From Abelmoschus esculentus (lineage: Eukaryota > Streptophyta > Magnoliopsida > Malvales > Malvaceae): DNA of 64,000 nucleotides. Below the pieces are notes generated by a model. That model had not been told where the DNA came from. It saw nothing but the letters and a program-made list of their open reading frames with translations, and ran no database searches. Positions 23,330 through 34,303 of this stretch are shown piece after piece (within the stretch, counting starts at the first letter, position 1; each line of letters starts with the position of its first letter). The position numbers were made by a program, and so were the translations under genes. Location of the stretch: contig JAUCBN010000012.1 in the NCBI GenBank assembly GCA_035048815.1, positions 1,312,001-1,376,000 on the forward strand. Reading direction: 5' to 3'.

Positions 23330-23612
23330 TTTGAGATTAGCCTGGCACTTGAACCAGCACTAAGCACTCCGACCACGTACAGCTATATGACCAAATGCTG
23401 CATCACTTAGGTCGAAATGGGTGCGGCCGATGACGCCGACCCCGGAGGGCTCCTGTCCATTACAATGATGGTCACTGGCCTCTTTGAACATATGCTCTTA
23501 TCTAGGCAAGCTCCACAGCCTTCCCTGTTCTTGAACAGCACCGGGCTCACTGCTCAGACTCTGGCCTTCAGCGGCCTCACGTCGACTAACGATCCGTATC
23601 CACATGCTCCGC
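23330..23612 (-). pseudogene. Beta-expansin (EXPB) exon remnant
   Basis: Minus-strand translation gives GGACGYGSLVDVRPLKARV, an in-frame stop, then AVSPVLFKNREGCGAC, DKSICSKRPVTIIVMD and, after a frame change, GRTHFDLSDAAFGHIAV. These are the GH45-like domain 1 motifs of beta-expansins, wall-loosening proteins. A splice acceptor (CCTAG) directly precedes GGACGYG at 23612, as at a true EXPB exon boundary, so this is a fragment of a genomic copy rather than a retrocopy. Stops, a frameshift and absence of the other exons make it a pseudogene. Confidence 0.8.
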
Positions 23613-23659
23613 CTAGGAACAGAAACAAGAGATCATATAATGACAAAATTCAACTTTGA

Positions 23660-24732
23660 AAAGTATAATCAAGGCATAATTGAAAAAATGACATGTTTGT
23701 TCTTAAACCTTATTTAATATAAAAATAATATTAGACCAAATTTTATTTAATTACGTTATGAATCTATTGTTTTTACCTTTGTCCTACTATATATATTTCT
23801 TTAAAATTTGATTTAATTTTAAAGTTTATTACACAAATAATCCTTTCAGATTTGTTTCATTTATAATCAGTAATGGAAATATATGAATGTCAATATTTTT
23901 TTTACCTCTGTCCTACTCTCTATATATTTCTTTAAAATTTGATTTAATTATAAATTTATCTTTAAACATTTATGTTTTACTCTTTAATTTCATATTCTGA
24001 CTTCGTCGCAATTTATTACACCAAAATTCAAATTTATAATATTATTTAACAGATATAATATTTTATTTTACTAAATAAATATCTTATTTTACGAATAATC
24101 CTTTGATTTGTGTACTCATGGCTTTGTTTTATTGCTATGCTGTGCTCAATAAAAGCAAAACCAGTTAGCCAACCAGTTTGGTTTTACTTCTAATTTGGTT
24201 GTAATTTTTGTTTAATATTGTTATATTATATTCAAATCATCTAATTTTATATATTAATATTATACTTTATACACGTTTGATCTACTGGATATGAATGTTT
24301 ATATCGTAATTTATAAATCGTGTTCGAGTCAGGATTTTTTAACTTATAATTTCTTAAATTTTAGGTTTCTTTTTTAAATGAAAATAAAATTTTGTTTTTT
24401 AAAAGAAATATGAATGGAATTAGTATAAATATTAATCTGTGATATCAATTTAATTTAATAGAGATAAATAATTCATGATGTATGTCATTGAAATAAGGTT
24501 GAACATCCAATTGAACAAAGTCGATAAAAATGTTGAGTTAGTAAAATTTATAAGTTCGATTTTATAATTTAAATTTTATCTTTTTTATATAATATACATA
24601 TATCAGGAAAAATTATAAAATTCAACATAAATTTAAAACTATTTAATTAATTATAAAAATTAAATTATTTAAAATTTTATTTCATTACTCAAATTTTATT
24701 TAAAAAATAAATAAGTAAAAATTGAATTATAG
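23660..24732. other. AT-rich spacer
   Basis: A/T-dominated sequence including a repeated segment (CCTACT.TATATATTTCTTTAAAATTTGATTTAAT occurs near 23781 and 23911). No gene is seen. Confidence 0.5.
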
Positions 24733-24834
24733 TTGATGTGGGACCATCAAAAACGACAACCCCAACTAAGTTGGATCTTTTTCATTTCCATGCTTATCCC
24801 GCAATCAACGTGTTCATCACCCCATCAGATCTCC

Positions 24835-24844
24835 GACACGTGTC
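24835..24844. promoter_or_regulatory. Palindromic G-box/ABRE (GACACGTGTC)
   Basis: A perfect 10-bp palindrome with an ACGT core, 156 bp upstream of the small-peptide ATG at 25000. Such sites bind bZIP (ABF/GBF) and bHLH factors and often mark abscisic-acid or light responsiveness. Confidence 0.55.
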
Positions 24845-24999
24845 TATTGGTGCGTTGTATCCGACGAGGCCTAACCTCACATTCCCTGTTTAAAAACAAC
24901 CCTGGAAGTTTTTCTTCTCAGTTACAGCAGTTATCGTCTACACAAAGCAAAACTCTAGATTTCTTTAAATCTTTTTCTTCCTTTTTAAACTCTGGTTCA

Positions 25000-25128
25000 A
25001 TGGCTGGGTTCGAGCAGCAAGTAAAAGAGAGAGCCAAGGAGCTCAAGGTTTTCTTCAAGAAGAGCGTGAAGATCGTGGGAGAATCGTGCAAGAAAGGATG
25101 GAACAGAGTCAAGCACATCAAAGGCTGA
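25000..25128 (+). CDS. Short basic amphipathic peptide, 42 residues
   Basis: The peptide starts MAGFEQQVKERAKELKVFFK and ends in GWNRVKHIKG, and is lysine-rich. It should form one or two amphipathic helices, with a CKKGW motif near residue 30. The frame is open upstream to 24733, but the ATG at 25000 follows a leader-like, CT-rich stretch and the peptide alone looks constrained, so I chose it. It resembles short plant proteins I have seen without a known function; I assign none. It has no signal peptide. A G-box/ABRE lies upstream and a typical 3' UTR follows. It could be a chance frame in a non-coding RNA. Confidence 0.55.
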   Translation: MAGFEQQVKERAKELKVFFKKSVKIVGESCKKGWNRVKHIKG

Positions 25129-25179
25129 TGGTTTCTGGTTATCTCCATCAATAATCTATATTCCCATACCCACTTCTTG

Positions 25180-26941
25180 TTTTTCCTTACCATGTAGACA
25201 TCTATGTCGCATTTTCTTATTGGGGGGAGGGGGGATTTTGAAGGATCCGATCCGGGCTTTTTTGTTATTTTTTGGGGTTTTCTTTTTTAAAAAAAGTTGT
25301 CTAGCATCTTATGAATTGATCTTCGATATTGTTTGAATGCCCTATTGTTTTGGATTTTATTTTCTTAGTTATAGTTTCTGTTTGGCTTTATTTTCCTGCA
25401 TCTATGATTTCTGGGTAGATTTCGTTTAGTTGTTATTTTCCTGGGAAAATTTTCTGGGTGAATTTGGGTTTGGATCGGTTCTTATTGCTGAGGCCTGGAT
25501 TCAAAGCTCAGCTAGGGCTTTCAAGCTCCTGGATTTAGATGGCCTGCAAGGGTATAGACTCTAGAGAGCGACCTATGTGATAGATTTAGAAATTTAAACT
25601 CGATAGGAAAGTTATTTTAAATTAAAAAATATTTTAATGTAATAATTATAAAATAATAGTAATATAAGAATAATAATTACAATTTATCATAATCTAAATA
25701 ATGAGAGACATATAATAATAAAAATAATTATAATAAATATAATAAAATAGAGTGAAATATATTCTTAAAGGGTTAATTACTGTAAAGTCATGATTATTCG
25801 TTTATAGTATAAATTTAGTTATCTAAATCAATACAGTCATATATATTTTTAGGTTGTAAACATAATGGTGACAAATCGTTAAGGATTAATAGAAAGATAA
25901 TTTAACATGATAATAAAAGGATAAATTATTTATATATTTATTAAATAATTATTTTATTGTTATTTTATTTATAGAGATTAAATGTGTAATTTTATATATT
26001 TTATTCAACGGGCGTCATCTTTCCTGTTAGAATTTTAACAACAGTGATCGAACTAGATCGATTTATTAAGTTGAATTGTCTAATTGACGAGTTTGGTAGT
26101 TTGATAAACAAAATAAGTATCCCTAATTTATTGGATAACCACTAAATTAGTTTACCCTAATAAAAAAGTATATTAATTATAAAAAATAATGATGATGTTT
26201 TATAATAATAAATATACAATAACAATAAATAAATAAATAATGAAAACAAATATACCAAAGGGTAACTTGAGAGAAAATAAATTTTGAAGGGATAAATCTT
26301 CACTTAGGGGAGTTTGTTTTGCTATAATTTTTGGCAGTTTTTAGACAAATGAAGAATATTTTTTTTGTTGTCGTTGATGATTTTAGTTATTTATTGTGTT
26401 TTTATTTGTAAATAAATATAATATAAATCTATCTTTTTAATAAATATATTTTTTTATATTTTTAAGTTTATTTTGTTATTTTTATTTATTTTCACAAATT
26501 TATATAAATATATTTCTTTTATAGTTTTTGTAATATTTTTTTACTAAGAAATATCAATTAGTGTTCTTAACAATAAAGTTTAGTGCTCTGGTTTCTTTTG
26601 ATAATTTTGTTGATATGTAAGTAGGGTCGTAAACGAGAAAAAATAGATCGTAAGTTATTTAATGATTAAAGTTTAATTTAATTGAATTTGATTTTAGTTT
26701 TTAATGAGTCAAATTTAGTTACTTAATACTCGACTCGAAAAGATCGTGAGTTATTCTAAAATATAATATACTATTTTTTTAAATTTTTATAATTTAAAAT
26801 CTAAATTTCTAAACTTAAAACTAAAACATAAACCCTAAACATAAATATAAAGCTTAAAATCTAAATCATAAATTCTAAATTGAAGAATTTAACCTTACCC
26901 CTTAATCTAACACCCTATACTTTAAAATTAATAAGTTTGAG
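25180..26941. other. AT-rich intergenic region
   Basis: A T-rich stretch to about 25560 may be the 3' UTR and flank of the small-peptide gene. The rest is low-complexity A/T sequence with no gene, RNA or bounded repeat that I can support. Confidence 0.5.
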
Positions 26942-27366
26942 TAGGGGTGAGTATTCGATCGAATTGAGTCAAAAAATTTCTAGTTATTCGAGTTAACGAG
27001 TCATATTTTACGACTCAAATTTTATTTGAAATTTTTTCGGTTCAAGTCGAGTCAAATTGAGTCGAATTTTGAGTTCCTATAAATATTTAATTGTAATTAT
27101 TTATCAGTATGATTTTATTTTAATTTAAACGACTTTCTCTAATATATCAATGTATATATTCTTTTATATTTTCATATGTAGCAATATTTCTTTATATTTT
27201 TATATATTAATGTGTATATATCTTAAAAAATTGATAGACTCATATCAAACTTAAAAATTAATTCTTTAATTACTAAAAATTTTGAGTTATTCGAGTTATT
27301 CAAATTTTCATTTTACAACTCGAACTTTATTTGAATTTTTTTCGAGTCGAGTTTTGCTCGCTCCTA
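26942..27366. mobile_element. 425-bp hAT-type MITE with 8-bp target duplication
   Basis: The left end TAGGGGTGAGTATTCGA and the reverse-complemented right end TAGGAGCGAGCAAAACTCGA form imperfect terminal inverted repeats. The flanks AGTTTGAG (26934-26941) and AGTTTGAT (27367-27374) are an 8-bp duplication with one mismatch. The body repeats GAGTT.TTCGAGTT motifs. It has no coding capacity. A second, more decayed copy lies at about 62938-63345. Confidence 0.8.
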
Positions 27367-27374
27367 AGTTTGAT

Positions 27375-28357
27375 TTTACAAAAACTTATGAATCAAAGTT
27401 TTTTTTCTAATACAAGTACATGACTTTAAATGAGACGTGACATATTACGACCTACTTGAGTTTAATACGATCAAAGATCGATCAATACTTGATCCGATTA
27501 AACTCAAATCAAACTCAAATTCTTAAACATCCAAGTTAAACTCAGATTTTTCAAACTCGTTAAAAATTATTTAACTTTAAACTCGACTCAAAATAATTTT
27601 TTCTTTTCACCGATCAAAATAATAAAATTTGTATCTTAATATCTTCCATTCTCTTAAAATAATATTATATATTAAAATTTTCAATATTTATTATATTATC
27701 TTTTATAAACTTTTAGTTTGAATATAATTTAATATTTTTCAACAAAATCTTACTAAGCAAGTAGAGTTTAAATTATCCCTCGAGATATTAAATAATAATT
27801 CAACCATAATGATACCACACATATTTACAATCACATGATTAAACGGCGTACCCTTGACCATTATTTCGGCCCTAAACTACTTAGAGGTGGACTTAATCCT
27901 ACGGCTACACCCTCCCTAACTCCGATTTACTAAATCAAATCGACTCTTTCTATCGTAAAATATTATATTTTAAAATAATTTTATTTTGATTTAGTTAGAA
28001 TTATATATATATATTTTAAATCGAGTCAAATTTTTTAATTTTACCCTTATAACTTTTTTTATGGAATTTATTAATTTTTATAAAATTTTATACTTCGTAG
28101 AGTCTGAAGTTCAATTTGCTTATGATTGAGTTTGAATTATTGATTTACAAAATCAAATTTTTAAGCACATTTTCATTTTTCTAAGTCCATCTTTCTTCTA
28201 TCTTACTTATTTTTCGTGATATCGACGACGACGGCAACGATAAAAAACTACGACGTTACGGACAAGAAGTAAAGCGTTCTCTATCAATATCAACTAGCTC
28301 AACAAAATCCAACCAAACGGGACCATTTTTATTCAGACAGAACCAGAGAACTAAAAA
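27375..28357. other. AT-rich spacer upstream of the RING gene 3' end
   Basis: Contains further ACTCGA/CTCAAA-type repeat debris to about 27600, then plain A/T-rich sequence and the probable 3' UTR of the minus-strand RING gene. No gene is seen. Confidence 0.5.
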
Positions 28358-29044
28358 TCAGAACAAAAGAAGACAGAACAATATGCAGTAGCACAGGAAA
28401 AAACTTATTCTGCTCAACGACTTATCGGCTTGCATTAATTGTCTTCTGATCCTACGATTGTTGCTCCCTGATAGATTGTATGAGTTCGGATTCATATATA
28501 AATCCGTCATCGTGTTCCCGAATACTCTTGTGTATACCATTTCACCGAGCATTCGGGTCACGGGATCCGGTAGGACCGGTACACTTATCGCCGTGCCACC
28601 AGGACTAAGCATTGATGAATCAGGATAACCACCCTGTTGAGGATAGTACATTTGTGGCTGATATGAATAACCATGGTGATCGAGTGGCTGATGAAACTGT
28701 AGACCCTGGGTAGCATTAAGTGACCTTATCATGCCAGGGTCGCAAGAAGGACCAAGAGGTCTCTTCGGAGTATAACCGGTCGATGCCTTAGTCGTTACGC
28801 CTCGTCCGTAAAGTGGAATCAATGTGTCATGTGAAACATCAGCTTTGCAAACCGGACACTGCTGCTGGCTCTGGTCCAGGTTTTCAGTGGAGATGGTCTG
28901 AAACCATAGCCATTTGTAAATGCAAGGCCAACAATACAGGTGACCGCATAGAGTAACAACCGGATCCTGCACCGAGTCGAGGCAGATGTTGCAGTCGAAA
29001 CCACCATCGGAATTAGCATCTTCAAAGTATATCTCATTGGCCAT
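28358..29044 (-). CDS. RMA-type RING E3 ubiquitin ligase, ER tail-anchored
   Basis: A 228-residue protein. A C3HC4 RING (Cys18, Cys21, Cys33, His35, Cys38, Cys41, Cys63, Cys66) carries the RMA signature CNICLD, VVTLCGHLYCWPCIYKWL and QCPVCKADVS. A Tyr/Gln/Pro-rich middle precedes MTDLYMNPNSYNLS. The extreme C-terminus ISFFLCYCILFCLLLF is a tail anchor. Plant RMA proteins are ER-bound E3 ligases that act in ER quality control and aquaporin trafficking. The ATG at 29044 is preceded by a splice-acceptor-like TTTTTGCAG, so a 5'-UTR intron is likely; the upstream open frame to 29326 is probably that intron. The gene is divergent from the DTW gene, with a MITE in the shared 1-kb spacer. Confidence 0.92.
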   Translation of the reverse strand: MANEIYFEDANSDGGFDCNICLDSVQDPVVTLCGHLYCWPCIYKWLWFQTISTENLDQSQQQCPVCKADVSHDTLIPLYGRGVTTKASTGYTPKRPLGPSCDPGMIRSLNATQGLQFHQPLDHHGYSYQPQMYYPQQGGYPDSSMLSPGGTAISVPVLPDPVTRMLGEMVYTRVFGNTMTDLYMNPNSYNLSGSNNRRIRRQLMQADKSLSRISFFLCYCILFCLLLF

Positions 29045-29403
29045 CTGCTGCAAAAATCTGTAAAAGAAAGACCAGATTAGAATCAAGAAAGTGAGAAAAA
29101 GAACCCAGAAACTGACTGGTGTATGAATCAGAAAGTTTAAACCAGCGAGCCCTTGTATAAATCCCAGAATCCAAACAAATTGCATCCCAGTGAGTTGAGA
29201 AGTCTCTTTTACGTGTAATTTGATCAAACTCGGAGCTTTCCTTTTTCCTGACTGGAGGTTCTGGTAAAACTCCTCTTTCAAAGAAACCCCAAACCTGAAG
29301 ATATATATAAGAAAAAGAAAGAGCAATGGCTTATAGGGTAATGAAATCTAGAGAGGAACGAGTGTTTTCATGGAAGTAATTCGACTAGATATGGAAAAAA
29401 AAA

Positions 29404-29605
29404 ATTATACGGTGAACCTTGTTCACCATGTCATCCATGATCTCAAGCAATTAGGACCGTTGATTTTATTTTTTTTCCATGTGAATCATCACCTCTTTGC
29501 TATATGGATTTAATGGATGGGTGGTTATTAGGTGGTTATTTAAAAATCAACGGTTCTGATTGTTTGGATTATGGATGACGTGGTGAATAAGGTTCACCGT
29601 ATAAT
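29404..29605. mobile_element. About 200-bp MITE with long terminal inverted repeats
   Basis: The first 65 bases (starting ATTATACGGTGAACCTTGTT) are nearly the reverse complement of the last 65 (ending AAGGTTCACCGTATAAT). The centre CCATGTGAATCATCACCT resembles CCAAGTGAATCTTCACTT in the MITE at 48024-48222, indicating one family. No clean target duplication is visible. It lies between the divergent RING and DTW genes, about 360 bp from the RING start codon. Confidence 0.8.
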
Positions 29606-30047
29606 CTTTCTGAAAGAAGGATTCACCTTTATTAAGTGGCACTATTTTTTAGGGTAAACTATTTCAATGATCATTAAACTTATTGAAATATCTATTTTAG
29701 TTATCCAACTAAAAAACTTATCAATTAAGATAACTGGGATGTGACGGATTAAACCGAGATTAACAAATTACTAAATATAGTGATTTGAATTTATAAAAAA
29801 GTTATTTTTAAATTTTTTTTAAAATAACAAGCATCAAATTGTTAAATATAACATTAATATTCATAAATATCAAATTTTCAAATAGTCCAAAACTTTAACT
29901 ATTGCAATTCATATCTAATTTAAAAAATTTTAAAATTAAATTAAAATTTAATATAAAAATAAAAATAAATAAAATTTTAAATCAAATCGTTGAGATCAAA
30001 TATTTTTAAACATTTCTATTAAAATATATATTTTTTCTTATTAAAAA

Positions 30048-33000
30048 ATGAAAAAGGGTAAGGAGGAATGGAAAAGAAAAACCCTGAGAAAACCCAGCCA
30101 AATTACCATGTTAAGCAGCGCCAGCAATAGGGTGTTGTCATTTACATTGCAATTCTCCTCCTCTCTCAAATTCCCACCCAAAATCAATATAGAGTGTAGA
30201 CCCAGAAGGCTTCATAGGTCAATTATGAGCTCTTCTTCTCTGAGAGAAGCTGATTTAAATGATACCGGTTGCGGTGGCGCCATCACGTTGGAGGAGTGGC
30301 AAGGATGGGGCTGCGTATCTCCGGTACCGGAGATGGTAAACGCTGTCATTCAGGATTTGAAGCTTTTGGAGAATAATACTGATGCCCAAATGGTTTTCGG
30401 TGGTAATGGTGGCAAATTACAGGTTCAACATTCATCTTTTTCTATTTCATTTTTCATGTCTGTGAAATGGTGGGAATTTGATTGGAGTATGTTTCAAGGA
30501 ATATTGCATTAGGATTTCACTTGTTTTCTTTTACATTTGCTTCAATGTAGATTTTCCAAGTTTCATGGATTTCAAATGGATTTAAGTCAATAATCTCTGA
30601 AAAGAGTAATTATTGATATTTGTTTACGCCATGAGGGTAGCCTGTTATATGCATTTCCTCACTTTTGGTCTGCTGTGGTGATAATCAGGGGGACTTTAAA
30701 GTCCAGGAGGATAAGAAGCACAGAGCAAAATACCAGACTTTGGGTGACTCAGACAAAAAATTCCAGTTCTTTTCTGCTCGACAAATAGCATGTCGGTTGC
30801 TTGGAAGCCGGGGCTACCTCTGTCAGAAGGTATGTGTTTTCTGAGCTTTCGTTGATGTTGTTTCGAAGAAGAATAAGAACTTTTGAAAGTAATGTCTTTA
30901 CTTTTTCATGATTTGGCAATGAATTTACCAATTTTCAGTGTTGGCTTCCTATGGAAGATTGTATGTGTTCACAAGTCAAGCCTTGCTCACTATGGAATGG
31001 TATAAGGTTTTGGTTGTATATGCATCCAAAGGTCAGGAGTTTCTTTTACAGTTTGATATCAATGCTGCTGATTGATAGTATAATGTTTTTTGTAGTATTA
31101 TCATCAAATGTTTAACCTTCCCTTTCCAGGATTTTCTAAGACAGAACAACACTGGGAAGTTGTTGTGGCAAGTATTTGGTGTTCAAGCTGCAACTTTGTG
31201 TCTTTATGGAATTTCTGAAGATGAGGAACTCATGTGGAATGCATTTAAGGATGCAGGTTTTCTTTCAGCCTTCTTCTAAAAACAGGAAAATATTGCAGTA
31301 TTGATGGGGTAAATTATTTGTGGATCATGTGGTTGAGTTTTAAGCTTCTTTCTGAACAAATGGAATTACTTTTAGTCCATTAGATCTGGATGTGTAACAT
31401 AATGAAAACATTTTTTTCTTTTCTTTGTGACACAAGAATCATCTATTACATTTAAGATAAACTACCATCTGATCTATTACATAAATTTTTGGTTGCCTTT
31501 TTCATACTGTTCATTTGTTATCATGAATCAAGGACCTTTAGCAAATTATTTGTCAAAACATCATTATTAATGTTTGCTTCATTATTACTTATGATTTATG
31601 AGCTATTATATGATTATATCTTGTCTTGGAGATTTCTTCCTTGAAGGTTTATTTTATTTACATTTTGGTGTTAAAGAAAGGTTTCCTAATGATTTTTTTT
31701 GATAATTTTCTTTGAAACCTCAGGAAAAGACAAGTTTTGGTGCCTTTATCCAAACCAGAACATGGTACCAAAGACAGTTCAAGATGCCTTTACCAGTCAA
31801 TCTTCAGCAGATACAGAGTCCGGATATTCATTGGTACTGTCTTGTGTCCTCATATATTTTGCTTGCTTCGCATTTACTTTATGATATTTGAAGAGTGATT
31901 TGCTTACTTTGAAAGGGTGGCTATTACTTCATTACCAAAGGTCTTATTTCACCGAACATTACAAAAAAAATGAACAGAACTGCTGCTTGATGATAAGCTA
32001 TTCTGATGTTATATATTTTTTAGATTCTAATTGAATTGCTATATACTAATACCATTTTCAAACACAACTGGAATTTCAGTAATCGTGTTGGTTCTGAATT
32101 CTTTCCTGTCAATATGCTTTGTATGAAGTATCTTTTACTTTATTGAGATTGTACTTTACAAGTGATCGAACAACTTAAGTTAGAAAAAGAAATGGTATTG
32201 CAGAAAGCTCTTGCATTAGGACATCTCAGGTAAAATACAACATCTAACTCATAATATGCAACTTAGAATTTTTTGTAACTTTTATTTGATTTTGTTTCAC
32301 AGACAAATGTAGACAAACCTCTGAATTTTGTTCTGATTGATGGTACATGGAGCAATTCAGCAGCAATGTTCAGGCGTCTAAAGGTAATTTGATTAATCAT
32401 TTTATTTTACATTTGCTTTTGTACTGACATTAATCATTAACAATTATGTCGATGCTGCCTCTATCTCTACTCTTAGATGCCGCGGAGATTTAACCTTTGT
32501 GATTAACCTTAGCATTCAGTAGTCGGTACTAAATTTTTAATGTATGGAGCTGGAAGTTCTGTAAAATGTAGGTAGTATTGTATTTGCTTATATGATGCTT
32601 GCTTACTTCGAGGATAGCTATGTTGTTGTCTGGTTGTAGCCTGAACCTATGTTTTAAAAAACTTTTCGTAACTGCAATTTGAGAGTTCTATAGAAATGTT
32701 ACTTGTAGGAGCAAGCAAAGTTGGTCTGGGGAAACGAGGACCTCCCTTGCATATCTCTTGCCGCTGGTGCATCTGCGATGCATAAACTTCGGTAAATTGC
32801 AAAGCAATTGCTTTTCATCATCTTCCACTTCTTATTTTGATTCCTGAACGGCTGAACCCCTTTGGATCAGTTGAAGTATATAGTAACAGTTTTTTGTTTG
32901 TTTCGAGAGCAGACCTCAACCATCATGGGACCGAACTTGTACAGCTGCGGCAGCTATAGGTGTTCTTTCTGAGTTGCAGCTTCTTCCAGAATGTAGCATC

Positions 33001-33132
33001 CACGGACTGGATAAACAGGCTGATGCCGTCGAAGATGCTTTAGTAGTTTTACTAGAAGCACTAACGACTCGACGCCTTCGGATGGGCAGGTCCATCACTC
33101 GTAAAGTAAGACACTCTAGGGACATCTGTTGA
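30048..33132 (+). CDS. DTW-domain tRNA-uridine aminocarboxypropyltransferase, eight exons
   Basis: Exons 30048-30422, 30689-30829, 30939-31031, 31130-31256, 31724-31833, 32303-32383, 32709-32791 and 32913-33132 join in frame to 409 residues. The family transfers the 3-amino-3-carboxypropyl group of SAM to a tRNA uridine (acp3U; TapT/DTWD homologues). The zinc motif CxxCxxPxxxCxC is exact across the exon 2/3 junction (Cys170, Cys173, Cys180, Cys182). The name-giving motif is IDGTW (Asp295-Trp298) in exon 6. The C-terminal TRRLRMGRSITRKVRHSRDIC looks complete. The start is uncertain: Met21 (30108) begins a Ser/Arg-rich stretch like an organellar transit peptide, and Met60 (MSSSSLREADLND) would give a cytosolic form. 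Confidence 0.88.
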
Positions 33133-34303
33133 CAGGCAATAAATTTAACGACAAACCTACCGGCATCCGAGAGCAAAATTTCACTACTTACATATGTATG
33201 GATTTGTATATTTGACTCAATAATCAGTTCTTATTCGATTGCATTAACATTGTTTCTCATCTTTTTTTCATAGGTCCTCCATGTTTGGATTCAACTGCAT
33301 CGATAACTACCGACAGATAATAGAGAAGCCTCAAGTAACAAGGTTGTACCATTTTTGACTGCTAAGCTCTCGAGAGCTCTTTCAAGTATTTCTTTCTTAT
33401 AAAATTAAAGTGTCTTGTATCATTTCCTACATTCTAGTACCAACTTTGGCGGGTTTGACCTGCTGTATTTGAACATTCGATTCACGTAAAACTATGTTTG
33501 TCTGTCTAATTTACAATAAATAAAAACGTCTTTTTGAAGGATAATATTATTAAAATGTTACATTGTGGTATCTACAATTTTAAAATGTTCATTGTGGTAC
33601 ATATTTGACAAAATCATGATATATCTTCTTTGATAAAATGGTTATTGTAATATATGTTTTTTTAAAGGAAAATTCTAGAACCGGAGTCGAACATTGTTGT
33701 CGAACATTGTTGAACACCGTTGGTGATAAACATTGTTGAATATTGTTAAATTAATTAATAAAAATTAAAAACATCAAGAACTTAACATGCAATTAATAAA
33801 AAAATGATAGACTCAACCTATAATTAATAATTGTATGTTGAATACTTTAAACTTTTAATTTTTATTAATTAATTTAATAATGTCCAATAGTGTTCAATGT
33901 TAGCGGTATTTAGCGGTGTACGGAACGCTTGTGGTAGACTCGTCCATTTTTAAAATGTTACATTGAAGCTCTAATATTATGGTATTTTGATCGCAGTAAC
34001 TCGGTAAAAATGATTTGTTATCTTACATTTAAGTTGACAATTAACAAAAATAAACATACGTTTCTGGCTTGCATTGAATTATTTTGTCCAAGAAAATAAA
34101 AATTGTTCCTACAATTTTGCAACTTTTTCCTCTCCTTCCCTCCCCTTTCCCTGTGTTTGGTAAGAAAGGAAACCTTTAAACGTCAACAATAAACAAAGGG
34201 GGAAGCAAATGTAAAGACGAAAGGGAGACTTCGCCTCGGTTCTGAGGAGATCATAGAATATTATTCTTACAGGATCTCCAAAAACTGAGGAAGGAAAGGA
34301 ATC
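33133..34303. other. DTW 3' UTR and spacer
   Basis: The 3' UTR runs to perhaps 33530, where a CAATAAATAAA-type signal occurs (about 33515). The inverted-repeat element at 33680-33945 occupies the middle. The last 150 bp are the probable leader of the LORELEI-like gene. Confidence 0.45.
33680..33945. mobile_element. Imperfect long inverted repeat, MITE-like
   Basis: The left arm contains CACCGTTGGTGATAAACATT and GTTAAATTAATTAATAAAAA. The right arm contains their approximate complements: TTTTTATTAATTAATTTAAT and AATGTTAGCGG...GGTGTAC. The arms enclose about 80 bp. Within the left arm GTCGAACATTGTT is repeated twice. No convincing target duplication is found, so the class is open. Confidence 0.5.

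Noticed and set aside
23417..23659. 80-codon plus-strand frame
   Set aside because: The opposite strand carries recognisable beta-expansin motifs, so this is its antisense.
29045..29326. N-terminal extension of the RING protein with hydrophobic segments
   Set aside because: RMA proteins start near MANEIYF, and a splice acceptor directly precedes that ATG, so the extension is probably 5'-UTR intron.
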